A stretch of 64,000 bases of DNA, from assembly GCA_030248295.1 (NCBI GenBank), contig JASANH010001440.1, positions 558,001-622,000 on the forward strand, in the 5' to 3' direction. Source of the DNA: Mesodorylaimus sp. YZB2_4 (lineage: Eukaryota > Nematoda > Enoplea > Dorylaimida > Dorylaimidae). This document shows positions 33,752 through 47,272 of this stretch, in pieces. Position 1 is the first letter of the stretch, and each line of letters starts with the position of its first letter. The translations under genes were made by a program, and so were the position numbers. The notes beneath the pieces were generated by a model, which was not told the origin of the DNA, made no database searches, and was given only the letters and a program-made list of their open reading frames with translations.

Positions 33752-36700
33752 TCACTTAATCGATAATTTTGTCATGGTCAATGTTTGCTTTGGCTGAAAG
33801 TTAGTCTCGTCTTTGCATGATGCATATTGGGCTAAAGGAGATGCATATGCGTTTGGCGAGACATGGGCCCATCCATCCACGCTGGACACATCCCACCAAT
33901 TGATATCCCACAATGAATTGTATCCTCTGATGTCGTATCTTCTTCCAATCACACATCCGAATGGCGAATCTGATTTCAGCAATGCCCATAAATGGTTGTC
34001 ACTTGATAAAGTAATACGGTCAATGGTGGCAGTTGTATTAACCAAGCGGACCCATGACACCCCTTCTGGGCACCAAGGTGCGCTTCCGAGGCGACAGTGC
34101 AGACCATTTTCCACGTCCAGGGCGTAAACCGCGTAATCGCCAGCAACTATCTGCTTCAGACGTTGTTTTCCATTGCGAGGTGGCACAATTTCGTGCCATC
34201 CACTGGACAGCAGGTCTTGGTGATTGGCTGCATAACAGCAATAGACAAATCCATTGCGGCCCACAGTCCACAGTTTCCTGTCGACGGCCACACTGACATC
34301 GACCACTTTCTCATCAGTTAAAACGTGCTGCCAGCAAAGTCCTTCTGGTTTGTCCATATTGACACCCATGCGGCAAAATAAGTCTCCACCCTCTGTGATG
34401 GCGAGCACCAAGATGTCGTCGTTGTTGATGCTTGATTCGACGACCACGCGGGTGAACTTGACTCCTTGGCCACCGACACTCGGGTTATTCTCGACCAAAC
34501 GCCATGCACCGATGCTAGGGGTAGTCACTACCCGCCGCTTTCGAAACCATTTCCGCTGGCGCACTGTACTTTTACTGAGTTTTTTCTGCCCAGTAAAGGC
34601 TGACCTAAAGCTTTTCGAGTATTTCCATCCTTCTTGATCGCAATCTGCAGAAAAGTCTACCTTCCAATCGCTTATCCACTGCCATTCGGATCCAGGCAAT
34701 CTGAACGATTCTTTAGGTGTGCTCACTCGACCCGATTCATCCGACCATGCATAGTAAGCGCCAGACATGAGGCGTGGCAGTGGAATATATTTCATTAAAA
34801 GGCGACTCCAACGTTGATTTTCATAAATCACATCGATCCTAGTGTCATCTTGAGCTTGATTTGGCGAGGATGATGAATAAACCCAAACGCGACCATCATA
34901 GCCAAGGCCCCATACAACGCCGCCTGCACCTGATTCAACCATTTTGAAATGACCACCAATATAGCGCCAACAGACGTCCTAAATTCAGTGAAAGAAGCAG
35001 TTGTAAGATGCAAGTGGTCCTTGCCATACATACAAAACATTAGATAGCAAAAGATTTCCTTAAACAGCTACTCAGGCTCAGGTGTAGTATCAGGGCTACT
35101 CCTGTTGTGACGACCGAACCAAACCAGTAGCGGTCATCATTTTTGGCAAGTAGCACCCTATGCTTTGCCAGTGAAGCCGATGGTCAGATGCTTTGTCTGG
35201 CCGACGGTCACATTTGGCAGGCTACTGGGCAGTTAGCATGACACACTGCTGTCAATCTTTCGATGACACACAAGGTATCTCAAAATGAAGAGGCTGTCGT
35301 TCTCCAACATCAAAAGTTCAATAAATATTTACCTTTATCAAATATCTTCCGTCGGGATGGCACACATAAACAGCGCCACTTGAAGCAACACCCCAAACGG
35401 CATTCGGTTCAATGGGATCACTGACTGCCGACCCTGCTGGTCTTGAAAGCCTAGTCTGATAATACCGCTTTATCACGTCGTCCATTGCGTTAGCCCATGA
35501 TTTTTGTTCTTCTTCAGACTGGCACCAGAATTTTAATGGAAAATTCCAACGAAGTCCGACATCAGCTTCGATCTTTCTGGCATACACAAGCATAAGGAAT
35601 TTGTTCGCCTTAATGTCGAATTCTCGACGAATACACATAACGTCATCAATTCTGATGTGGCCAGACTTTCCCACACAACTGCTACGTTTTTCACTGTATC
35701 TGATTGTGAGGCCCGCTGATTGGTCACCACACGCTTGCCCTTGCATTGGCCGCAAGAATTTCCAAGATTGAGTCAGGAATATAACGACTTGCAACCATTT
35801 ACGATAATATGCGGACCAAATTTGAGCAGACAAAGTGCGAGTCCAAGTGTCGTGCTCGAAAGGTGTGACAAAATCGTTAAATGCACCCCAAATGGCTGCA
35901 TTTCGTTGCTTAAGCTCTTGTAATATCGACTTTCTCCAAACTGCCTTGGAGTCGTTGATTGTGAGATGATAACGACTACAATTGCGAGCGAGATTGGATG
36001 CAAACCAAGACCGAGGAGGACCAGAATCGTGCAAAGACGAGTCAGATATGAAGCAACCACCAGCATCAATTGCAATCCAGCGATTAGTGGGACGAACGCT
36101 GGTAAATGTGGGTGAATTGGAGTCTAGAAGAAAGGCTTATGACAAAAACAAAAAGTTTCGGGAAGACTTGAAAAAACTTTTTTGGGAAATAAAAGAAAAG
36201 CTTATCGCTAGTGGAAGAAATACTGCTGCAGAGCAACGGCTCAGATTCTCCACTTACCTAGTTCATCATGTTCGTTCTGCCACAATCCGCTGAATGGCGA
36301 AGGTACTTCAGACGCATAAATACTTTCTTGTTCAGAGCAGCTAGATTTCGCAGGATCATCATCAGCGCATTCTTGGCCTTCCTCATCGTTCTCTGTTACC
36401 TCAGTCGTCGTGTCATCATCGTCGATGCTCGAGTTCAAAGATGCTGAGCTACTTGGCTTGCTGATGCGCTTTTCCTGTGTCTTGTCTTCAGTGGAGAACA
36501 AACGGACGACGTCTTCAGAAGAGTTGGAGCTGCGGTACCTGACCACAAGTGGGGTGGCACATGGACTCTTTGGGCTATCCTTTTTCGCGGCCTTTCGCCG
36601 AGGTATCAAGTTTCTTAGCAATGATCGCCCACTGAAAACTGTGATTGCAGTGCCCTCAGCTGCTGCTCCATTTGCGACAGTCGGGAATTCTTCCTCAGGA

Positions 36701-38351
36701 ATTTTATCTTTATTTTCAGCGATTGTTGGAACTAGCAGTTGCCAACCACGTCCGCTCAGCTCATTCTGAGATATATCAGTGCGATAATAAAGTGAATCGT
36801 CCATCAATCCAACACCAAATACTTGATTCGATGGCCCGATTGATATATATGACATCGAACAAGTCATATCCAGCCAAGAGCTCTCCCCGATAGGTGAAGC
36901 ACCAGATTCAATTTCTGGATCGAGCCGAGCGAACCAAACGCGCCCATCCATAGCTATAGCCCAAACAGCGTGATCACCCAAAGCTAAGTGCAGGAATCGG
37001 AAGTTATGCGGTGTTGGTAACTCCTCCCAACCAACGCCCATATAATCCGTATTCTGCTGACCGGTTCGTTGGAAAATACGACCTTCCCACGTCACAGCCC
37101 ACAGGAGACCAGTCGATGATGAGCATGCCAAGTGATTGAATTCGACATCTGATGGCACATCGATTTCGTACCATAAATCCCCTTCCGGTTTTTGACTGCT
37201 GATGCCTGACCGAAATAGGATCTATAATATGATCAGGCACATACATAATCAGTTTCTGCAAGAGATGCGCTGAATTACCTTTCCATTAGAGGTCATCGCC
37301 CAAACACACACAAATCCTGGAACTTGGCCGGGTACCTCAGTTCCCCCAACTGCAATATCTATTATTGGGTACTTGGATGAGATATCGATCTGAAAATGTA
37401 AACTATCTTTATTAGAGTTGTCGCAAAAAATGACATACCTTCAGCCAACGCTCAACCGCTGAATATCGCCTTGTACGGGTCCAGCGTCGCCGTCGGACAA
37501 AGGCAGTCGCAAATTGATCTTTCACATACTGGCGACAAAAATCTCTTGCGTACATCCAACCCTTGAATAGACAGAAAAGAGGGATAAGAGAAAAATATAT
37601 CATTAAAACTTTTACTTGATTAGGGTTCGCTACTTGAACATCAAAAGCAGAAGCAGGTTCAAAAGTTTTCTGAGAAAACCTATTCACTCAAATGTAAATC
37701 TGTGACATCTAAGCATCTGGACCATTTGTGGATTTAAGAGCATCTGTAGTTTAGTTTTCCTCGCTGATTTCAAATCCACGATGAAAAGTTTCCTTGTCTT
37801 ACTTCTTTATCAGCAAGCCTTGGGTTACAATCAGGCGTCCATGGATCTTCCCATTCCCAGCCCACCGACCGTAGTTCATGCAACTCGGGTGCCAGACCCG
37901 GATTACCCACAATGTCAGACCAAGCATCGCGATCAGTCACCATCAGACGAGATGTGAAACCAGTCAGAGGATACCATCTCTGGAAAGCAGCACATAAAAA
38001 GGACATAGTTGTACTGCTGATAAAATTTGAAACAATGCAGTGAAGGACAGATAAACCGTGAAATGCTATTGGGCTTACCTGATTTTCATATACTTCCTCA
38101 GTAACTCGGCAAGGGCAGTCTGAAGCATAGAAGTACAAATATGGCTTGCAATCAGAACCCACTGCCCATGCACAAGTTGCTGAAGCTGACAGATTTCTTA
38201 AAGAGGTACGACACACTGTCTTTTCCCAACGGACTGCTGATTCATTGTTTTCAGATTGCGACAAAATCTCTTCTTTCGGTTCACGCCTTGAAGCTGATAA
38301 TCGATAAGCTACACCACGTTTGTCTAAGGCCCACAGCCACCCACGACCCAT
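33752..38351 (-). CDS. TECPR1: Tectonin beta-propeller repeat-containing protein 1
   Basis: Autophagy/lysosome protein: in mammals it joins autophagosome-lysosome tethering through ATG5-ATG12 and recognises damaged lysosomal membranes. Seven exons: 38351-38079, 37979-37803, 37561-37439, 37389-37279, 37221-36258, 36123-35333, 34978-33752; 3666 nt, 1221 residues (human about 1165). Domain order matches the family: tectonin repeats from MGRGWLWALDKRGVAY; a first dysferlin pair spanning YENQRWYPLTGF, WEWEDPW and RRRRWTRTRRY; more tectonin repeats (LLWAVTWEGRIFQR, VWAIAMDGRVWFAR); a long acidic/Ser-rich linker; a PH-like region ending FWCQSEEEQKSWANAMDDVI; a second dysferlin pair (YENQRWSRLL, AWSDESGRV, WQWISDWKVD, QRKWFRKRRV); and C-terminal tectonin repeats. 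The acceptor before 37561 is AAG. Confidence 0.95.
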
Positions 38352-39771
38352 AATTTTTAAGAAATCAGAGGCTTGCGCGAATCGGATTTGACATGACCGA
38401 CAAGAATGTGACTGACTGAGTGACTAATCTCATTGCACAGATACAGGATTGGCGCTTTTAGCAGACACTATTGAATGGACTTATGACGAGAGCAAAGGAA
38501 GCCGCCTTGGCCTAAAAACCTCCAAGGATGAAGGAAGATGCACGGCCGCCGTTAAACTGCTTCAGGTGGACAAGTTCCAAAAAACAAATAAAGCCAACCT
38601 TGCAGAATTAAAAGCGTGCATCAGCTTAAAGGTGCCTAAGTTTCTTTGGTTTTGAACAGTTTTTGCTGTAGCTTGCTTTATTTTTCATCTAGCATACCTC
38701 CACTTTTGAACTCCCATATACTTTTTCGCTCTCAGATTTCTTAAGTTGTGGGCCATGGGTTGTTGTGGGTGCTTGATCTACGTGGCATAAGTTATCGATC
38801 ATCAGCATGTGCTTCAAGACCTGAACCAAAGCGGGAGACCAGCTATATGAGCTTATGTGTCAAGGAGGTGAGGCCAAGCTTGAGAAGTTAGCTCTCGGCG
38901 GAACAAAAATAAACAGTGCAATCCGGCCTATGATAATTAGCAGCAGCCCACGACAATCATGTGCTAGTTTGTTCTTTGGTGGGTGCACAATTAACTGGGC
39001 CCGGGCATCCGGCGACCTTTGATCCCGACTTTGATGTTTGCCAGATAATTCCTAAGCGCCGAAAGGAAGCAGAAAACGAGCACCTGGCAAAAAGCCTTAT
39101 TGCTCCTTCCGTTCGCAGATAGGGATGAACTCATTAGCTGGGTTCAAAGCGATCGATTCCTGCGAGCTTTTTCGAGAAAATCATGCAGTATAGCCAATAG
39201 ATGTGTGCATAGTCCTTCGCAAATTTGCTTCATTTGTATTTCCCATTGGTCCATTGTTTACAGTATTTCTGTGCGTCAATCGCCAATCACAAGGCTTCAA
39301 TCGTACCGCATGGAAAGGCAGAAGAAAGTTCTGTACCGTATTATCTTATAATCATACGACCAGGCTTCTGGCTGGTCGTCGATTTTATCGCATCTAATTG
39401 AACTCGCTACGTAATTCCAAAACCAGGCCTTTGGACTCGTGAACTGATCATTGACCATGCTCAGACCCCACAATGCCAACATGGAGTTTGGAACTGTTTG
39501 GACGATGCCGTTTTTGGACGATGGTTTTTTTTATCTCGCACGGTTTTTGCAAAAACAAGATCATTATTCGCCCGCGGATATCACGTGTCCGTCCAGACCT
39601 GCGTCACATGTCATCACGCTTCTATCATCACAGTAATTTACGGCATCCGGCGACCTGTGATTCTGTCAACGATCTTATCCATAATTTTTGTTGATTGGTG
39701 ACAATATTAGGAGAAGCAAGGAATGAGCAGGCATCAGTCGCCGCCCTGAAGACTTGGAAAAAGGTTGAAAA
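38352..39771. other. Intergenic between divergent TECPR1 and a small secreted gene
   Basis: A plus-strand open stretch at 38449-38655 has no start ATG and no recognised family. No other feature. Confidence 0.35.
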
Positions 39772-40271
39772 ATGACTTTCTCTCCGATCATCCTGCTTGT
39801 GGTCGCCGTCAGCATTGGCGCCGATTCGATCCAAAGTGGCCCAGTGGCGAATCGACCCACGCCGCAGAGTCACTGCACCATCACCACGTCGAAGGTGAGT
39901 GCGCTCGTTTGCTGCTTTGTAGAAGGGCCCCTAGAATATCCCAATTTCTATTCTTGCAGATGACTGTGACGCAGGGTTACTGCTCAGCAGTCCTCGGTGG
40001 CCGGGTCGTTTGCATTTCGAGCGACCCACCAGTCATGGACTTGTTCAGTCCGTACTGTCCACGCAAGATCACTGGGCGTGCTGGTGATGGGGAACGCGGA
40101 AGCCGCCGGATCCCGTGTTTCATACAGGAAAAGGTGTTTCGTGAGATAGCTGGCTACTGTTCCCACTTTGGACTTGCCCCGGCATGCTTTTCGGACGACG
40201 GCGATATCGCTGACCCTTTTAATGCCGAGTGCATCGGAGACACCGTCGTGCTGGGGCAAAACATGGAATGA
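39772..40271 (+). CDS. Small secreted cysteine-rich protein
   Basis: Two exons, 39772-39894 and 39960-40271, separated by a 65-bp intron (GTGAGT...TTGCAG) in phase 0; 144 residues. N-terminal signal peptide MTFSPIILLVVAVSIGADS. The mature part has eight cysteines (SHCTI, GYCSA, VVCIS, PYCPR, IPCFI, GYCSH, PACFS, AECIG), so probably four disulfides, and few other landmarks. No family recognised. The frame is open over both exons, the splice sites are strong and the signal peptide is clear, which together make a real gene likely. Confidence 0.7.
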
Positions 40272-42168
40272 AGAATCTCACCACAAAACGATAAGATAAA
40301 GTGGTTGTGAGTGTTTTATCCTGGCGTATTTTTGTAATTTACCAGAAGTTTCCTATTTTTTGCTTTTGTTGCCATGTCATATTCAGAACGTTTCGCATTA
40401 AAACCGGTTCTATCCATCCAACATTGTTCAAAATTGCCCTTCGAGACGACAATGCTCTAGCAAGCTAAAATGCAGAACTCGTCGCTTGCATTTAAACGTG
40501 TGCATAACTATTGCACAAGGGCTGAGCGATGTGAATCTGGCATAGGGCGGCAAGCAATGCCTTCATTCGATCTGAACAGAATGACTTTATAAAAGCAAAA
40601 CACGTGAGCGGGTTCAAAGTGGAGTATTTAATATTATCAACGCATGCATTGCTATTTTCATTGTTTCTCAGCCAGCAAAGTCAGCAGTCAAGCAAGCAGA
40701 GGTAGCGGCTGTGGTAAATCCGTGACTGTGGTCCGTGATGATCGATTGTCGTTCTCTGCTCGGATCTATCTATGCGGATTTACACGCTTAAAAACCACGC
40801 AAATCAGCCGGTGACTGTCGAAGCCCCTCGAATCGTTGATCTCGTCCATCCATACCGGAGTAATTTCTGTTGGCGGCAAGTTTGAATTCCTCGCTTTACC
40901 GTTTTTTCCGCTGCAACATTGGGCCTAGTTTGGAGGATGGGTTTTTTGACACGAAACCGAACGCAGCCTTGATTAGCACGGATACTCGATCTTTCTCAAC
41001 CTCACGTGCATTCTATTCAACGGGAAGACCTGACGATAGCTCACTTATCGTTAGTTATATTTGGCACAGCATCGGCTGAAGCGAGAATTTGGCGCACGGG
41101 TTACGAAGTGGCTGCCGACAGAAAAATCATTGCTTCGAACATTTGTTTTAATTATTATGGAACTCCAATTTTCTTCGCTTATTCCTTGGACTAATAGGAT
41201 ACAGACACCTCATCGAAGAGGAGAACAGCATCGTTATTTCGAGCAGATGTTGACAGCGGGGTGAAGGGTCACTCGCGCAACACTCAATTCCATGTTTGGC
41301 CCTATTCCTAATTAGACAGGAGGCATCTGTGTAATTGATGGGGACGCTTTTCTTCTGCGCCAAATATCACGGTAGGACTCCCAGCATACATTTACCTGCG
41401 CCCACAGTATTGGCCAATAAATTATAGACTACTAACGTTACATGATGAAAATTCCCCAAATATTTGAAAGAGTTTTCTTCAAGGCAGGTCATTGCAGAAA
41501 GACATTCTCTGAAAGAATGATATTGAACATTCTAATTCTAGGGGAAAGTTATTGGAGCTAAATCCTTCTCAGCAATTGACCAGGCTGGTACATCCGTCAA
41601 CCTTTGACCCTACCTGAGTGACGTTATTTGACGTTATGTGTCTTCTGCGTATTACTAGATGCAACTGACAATGAGGCAGGAACCGGGTAGACCACGAGCC
41701 TGACTGGCCCATTTTATGGTTTTATAGAATTACTTCTTTGCTTTTAAAGCTGACAGCATGGCAGAAAATTTAAGGGAAATGCGCACGGTGATGGACTTTA
41801 GTTAGCGTGGCAACCATCAGGGGAATAAAGCCGGGGCAAGAGAAGAGACCCAATCAACTGAGAAACAGAAACATCAACTTTATAGATTCTCTGTGCTTTA
41901 TTAATTCTGCTGATTTTATAATTGTTTGAGTCTGCATAATATATATGCAGACATTTCCACGCAATGTACAATTTCTTCTGTGCCACTAGTAATAAAACCG
42001 CACATAGCAAGTAGATTTGGATATGTACAATATAGATGTCGTTTAAGTTAACGCTATCTACCTTTTAAACTAATTATTGTAATTTTGCATGTTCTCGATT
42101 AGCAGTCACGTCATGGTTAGACAGTAGAGTCCAGATCTATAGCTGTAAGCATACGCTGACATTTTAGG
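40272..42168. other. Intergenic, no gene seen
   Basis: AT-rich with short frames only. The right part is the 3' flank of the minus-strand SPATA7-like gene. Confidence 0.4.
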
Positions 42169-45100
42169 TCATTCCAGTTTTCCACTTCTGGGAGAATCTG
42201 GTGCGTCATCGTTTTTCAAATCCAACGGTGGTACTTTAGTAGAGTTTCCGTCCATCTTGGCATTGTCTCCATTCATTATTGACTCGTAAGATGGTCGCCG
42301 TTGATCCGATGAAAGATTCTGATCAGCTGTGGGGGTACTGTGCCTTCTGTTCTGGATTTTCCCTTGAGTTTCTAAACGTTCATTTTGACCATCAAATTCA
42401 TGATCGAGCTGGGAAGCGTCTTTTTGTGTTTCATGGCCTTCGTTCAGTAGACGAGTGTTTGCTTGTGTAGCTCCATCGTCAATATATGCGTTTTCTTGGA
42501 TCGAACTGGTTCTACTGCCAATCACCGTATTCGACTCGGCTCCCGCATATGTGATCAAACCCAGAGAACATCGACTCAGGGATCGTCTTGGTAATGGTTT
42601 TGGTGGTGTCGATGCCCGCGAAGGTTGCTCGGGTTCATCCGCGCCTCGGTTACTTGCTTGGTATTCCTGGAGTAAAGATGATGCATTTGATCCTGACCCA
42701 TGTCGAGATTTAAAGTCGTTTGCCTCTGGATGTGGTGAGACAGGTGGAAAAATGACCAGCTGTGATTCCACATCAGCAGCGTGCGCAGAAGATGCCTAAA
42801 GGAGGGAAAATTATTTTAGTAACCTAATGTACCAAACATAATTTCAATAAAGACACTACCTGAGCGGTAACAAAAAAAACTAAAGGCATTTTCGTGCTGG
42901 TTTGGCTCAAAAGTTACGAGTAGCTATCAACAGGCGAAATAATGTGCCTTCTGTATGATACCTTGGGTGTTTATACACTGTATCCAAGCGAGGCATCAAG
43001 CCGACGGGTTTCCAGCCGCGCGTGACAAGAGAATATGGAGCACTTTATCCTCTCCTGCCTTATCTCCACCCACATGCTCTTATCTGAAGGGACACCTTTG
43101 AATAGCTGTCTCAATGTCAAACGGCCCCTTAGCGGAGCAAACTCTCCTCCTGATCAAATTTGTTGGGGTGAATTCTTACCTTTTTTTCAATGATGCCACT
43201 GCTATTTGATGGCGTCCGCGAACCATCTCCAGCCACTGATCTAGTAGATGCCCTCGATTCACTGATTCTTCCCTCGACTCTGTCCACTTTGGGGCATGTT
43301 AGCGATGATCGTCGACTTGGTGTTTTGCTTGATGCTTGAGAACATTTTATGTTTTCTCCATTTAGACTCCCCTCGCCACTTTTTCTTCTTTCATTTTCCT
43401 CCAGTTTTTTTAAAAATGACTCCCTTTTTTGGCGTACTTCTTCAGCAATAAGTGGCGCATTTGATAATCGCGTTGTTGAAGACTTGAAATATTCTCTTGG
43501 TGAGTCCACGTTGGTTATGCTTTGCTCCTTGTCGGCTAGACACTTCTGCCGAGATGCACTAGCCCCAGAACTCGACAAATCCTTGTTGCTGTATGACGAT
43601 TTCAAGCTAAGTTCTCGTGATGGCGGGGCTGAAAATGAAATGTTGAATTCAGTCATGAGATTATGGCATGATTACTTACTCAATGGCGTTCTGACGCGTC
43701 TGGCTGAGGGTACATTACTGTTATCTGAATTCAATACTTTAGGTGGAGTTGCATCCAGCCGGAAATCTTCGCTAGATAAGCTTGATAAACTGCCCTTTCC
43801 ATGGGCGACATGTTCGACTTTTTCTGATTTTCCTTCTGTGGCATTCGATTTCTGACTATTCACAAACGACTTACGTTTCTCATCAATTAGTATATCGCTG
43901 ACTCTTTTGTGCAAGCCTTCTTCGTCTTGATCCAAATCACTGACTTCTCCAACAGTTTCTTCATCCGAGTCGATATCTCTTTTGTTGTGTATACGACCAT
44001 TGTCCGCAGTCAAAACATTTCTTGAGCTTTTCTTTGAACTGGATGTCTTCGAGACAGATTCTTTGATCGACAGTTTTTTTGCCCGTGTTGAAGAACCGGA
44101 TTCTGAGGGGCGGCTACTTCTCATTGCGTCTGACTGCTGCAATTCTGATTTTATGGACTCCGTTTCTTCGATTTCTTCAATCGCCTCCTCGTCGTCTTGA
44201 CTCTTTGCATTGAAAAATTTCTGGTTGTGAACTTTTTTTAAGTTCTTCTTTTGAATCTTCTGATTTCGTTTCTTTCTTTCATTCTCTTCCAGTCTTTCAT
44301 AAAGTTCATCCAAATTTCTACCCTGTAGAATGTTTTCCATGTCTTCATCAGCTAATGATTCAATAGCCGCTTCCTCATCATCGTCTTCTTCCTGTTCATA
44401 TTCATCTTCGTCATATTTATTTTCGTAATCATCAGCCTCTATGCCAAATGTAATTGTAGCTGCGTCTTTAGTTCTGGGAATATCAGGTGGTTCCTGTTCC
44501 ACATAAACTGATAGAATTCCGTCCATGGGTGCTTGGATATCACCCATAAGCCGAGTAAGCAAAATCCGCATCCGTTGCTGCAAAAATTTATGATTTTAGA
44601 AAAAAACTTTTCTTTACAGGTGAGAATGCAAGCTTACCATCGGTAAAGTATTTCGCCAACGTTTGATGGCTTGTGCGAAAATGTGGAACAACACACGTTC
44701 GCTGCTTGTTTGAGCAGAGATAATATCGCGGGTTACTTCTTTCATGAATTTCCATTCATCTCGCTCGCTAGAATGGAAGGCAACGGTTTTAAGATTGTTA
44801 AGCACCTGCAACTAAATTACTTAAAAACCTGATTTGAAATGAAACATTTTGAATACGCTGTATCCAGTACAGTATGGCGATAAAATGTGAGTGCGTGCGC
44901 TCCTTGGGGTTTTTTTGTGAATCAGATGTTTCACTCGCTGCCAGTCGAGAGATATTCAAAGGAGGGAATAAACGTGAGGTGCATAGATTGGTAGTGATAA
45001 ACTACAAACAGGTAATTTGTCGTCACCACTAGAACGAATAGGATCTACTATTAGAGAGAGTCAGTTTCAGACCAAAATTGGCTTTTTCACTCACACTGAT

Positions 45101-47272
45101 GATATCTATGAGTGTTTGGTGGAATATACTAATTGTAAGCCGCCTTATGAAGAAAAGTTATTGCATCAGCGACAACAGGGCAAGATTACTGGTGGCATAA
45201 ATGGCTAACAAGGGCAGAAGCTTCGATAGATGAATCAAGTCATCAGCATCAGCTCGCGATTGTTTGTAAAAGCTATATTAATAAAGTATAGTTCCAGGGC
45301 GTTTTCGTTTTGTGCCGACAGATTTTTTGTGATTTGAGATGAATACGGAAAGCTTCAATGAAAACCCAATAAAAATATTTATATGAATCACTCACTGTCT
45401 GAGTTATATAGACTCGAAGACTTTAGTGTGACTCATAAGGCTAATTAATCTGACTGTTGACGGTCACTTTTTCCGGAATAAAATTTCAAAACACACTGGA
45501 CAAAACGTATAAAGTGCGAAGCCCTGATTGCAAAACCCTTTGTGCTGTTAGCGTGCTGACGCAGGAACGCAAGCTCACAAAATACTTGATTTCACCAACT
45601 CATTTTTGCAATTTTGGTATTAGGTAATGCTTTCGCTTGATTTGTCCTAGTCCAACAGTAGTCCAAAAAAATCTCCAGAATCTGTGTTGCACGACTACAA
45701 AGAAAAAATGTGACGCGTTCTGGGTGAAAACTTTTAGCAGAAGACTGTGATGCTGTAATCTTGTGTGTTTGTGGCTTTGTGTCAGACAATTAGGTTACGC
45801 AGTAATGAAAAATCCACCAGCTCTCTCAATTTTTCCCTGCATGGGATTCACGCTGAACAACGCCGCTGAACAATCCTGGGTCAGCAGGATAAAAATGTGC
45901 CGATTTCGTATAGGGCTGCAATTATGTGATGGTGGTAGAATTCGAACCTGCTGAAGGCACTCCTCGTACTCACTTGTATTGGTAGACTCGTTCGAAAAGC
46001 ATCGTCCTAGCCATATTTGGACTTAGATGCCCCAACGTGTTGGGCGAAAGCCGGCTTCTGGCCAACCGAAACGTGACACTCGGGGATGATTGTCCCACGG
46101 ATCGCTCTTTTATGTCCATCGGGCTCAGCAATTCGTCACCATCGATTGAATTTTGATGAAAAGTTCGCTGACCAGAGATCTGATTGTTTTGTACAGGAAG
46201 GTCGCCATTCTGGCTTGTGCTGATCACTAATCCAAGTTTCGCTGCTCGCATTTGCTGTAAACGAGATTTCCAAAATGGGGGTTGATAATGTTTGGGCTGT
46301 TGAGCAATCTTCGATTCAGCCACATTAAATAGAAGCAATCTCGGTTTAAATGGTTCATTTGGCTGATCGAAAAATTGGAAATGCTTATCGGCAATATCAC
46401 CATCGACGTATCTTCTTTCATATTGCTTTGATATCGATCGTTTTCTGGTAGGTAGATAATTCTGCACTTGTTCAATTTTTGGTGTTGCTGAAGCTCGTTT
46501 AGCCGGAAATTCATCATTACAATTTATATTTGTGTGACTAACGGCACGACGTGGATCAGTTGAGCGATTTTGGGATGAAGCGCGATGAAGATCAATGCGT
46601 GACACAGTACGTTCCAATGTAGAATCAAGTGACGGCGAGACAGTGATTTTGACGGAAGGACTACAGTTTCTGAATGTGGTCTGAAAAGAGAGGACGATAT
46701 AAATATTGTTCGCATTTTTTAGCGTTTTGCAAAGCTGTGATATTTATCTAAGTGAAAAAAAACACAATTGCAGTTTAGTAGTTCTTTCGCAACAGATTAC
46801 GGGTCAACTCATTTAGAATTTCAAAAGAAATGCAGCTTATCATTTGAAAAGCGATCATGCATAACAATACCCCTTCCGGCGATGGACGAAATGATTCGCG
46901 TTTCGACAATGATCCGAGTGAGCGACTCCTGGATGCTAGTCGAAATGGCGATGGCGATCGATTTGTCCCCATTCCATTATGAATCAACTGCCGCCTTCCT
47001 GAAAAGGTTATCCATGTCAAACGAACATTTTTTGTTGTGCCACCTGCATTCTTACTTCTAGGGTTAGTATAAAATGATCTTGGCGTACTCGTGTCTATCA
47101 CAGCTACAGAAAGAAAGGTCGATGATTTTCTATTTAATCGAAACATTATTCTCTCACATTTAGCCATAAGCAGGCGTTTGTAATGCCCATTCAGGATTCT
47201 ATGTTCTTCCACTAAATCCAAATGCTGCCTGCGAACGCATTTCATCCTCGGAGGTGGACGAAACGTAGACAT
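42169..47272 (-). CDS. SPATA7: SPATA7-like ciliary protein, extended C-terminus
   Basis: In vertebrates SPATA7 sits at the photoreceptor connecting cilium with RPGRIP1. Minus-strand exons: 47272-47056, 46998-46871, 46680-45974, 44805-44638, 44577-43680, 43628-43180, 42795-42169; roughly 1065 residues, against about 600 in human. Similarity to SPATA7: an N-terminal helix EEHRILNGHYKRLLMAKC; a DIADKHFQFFDQPNEPFKPR block followed by HYQPPFWKSR; and the conserved helical region DEWKFMKEVTRDIISA, RVLFHIFAQAIKRWRNTLPM, RMRILLTRLMGDI. The remaining 600 residues are acidic, Ser-rich and low in complexity, with LEENERKK and LEENERRK in two places. The join between 45974 (phase 2) and 44805 (phase 0) does not fit, so an exon near 45600 is probably missing or a splice site is misplaced. 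All other junctions keep phase. Confidence 0.72.

Noticed and set aside
35982-36293. Plus-strand 103-codon frame overlapping TECPR1, with a charged coiled-coil look.
   Set aside because: It is antisense to two well-supported TECPR1 exons and the intron between them.
38449-38655. Plus-strand open stretch between TECPR1 and the small secreted gene.
   Set aside because: No ATG start, no recognised motif, and no partner exon with matching phase.
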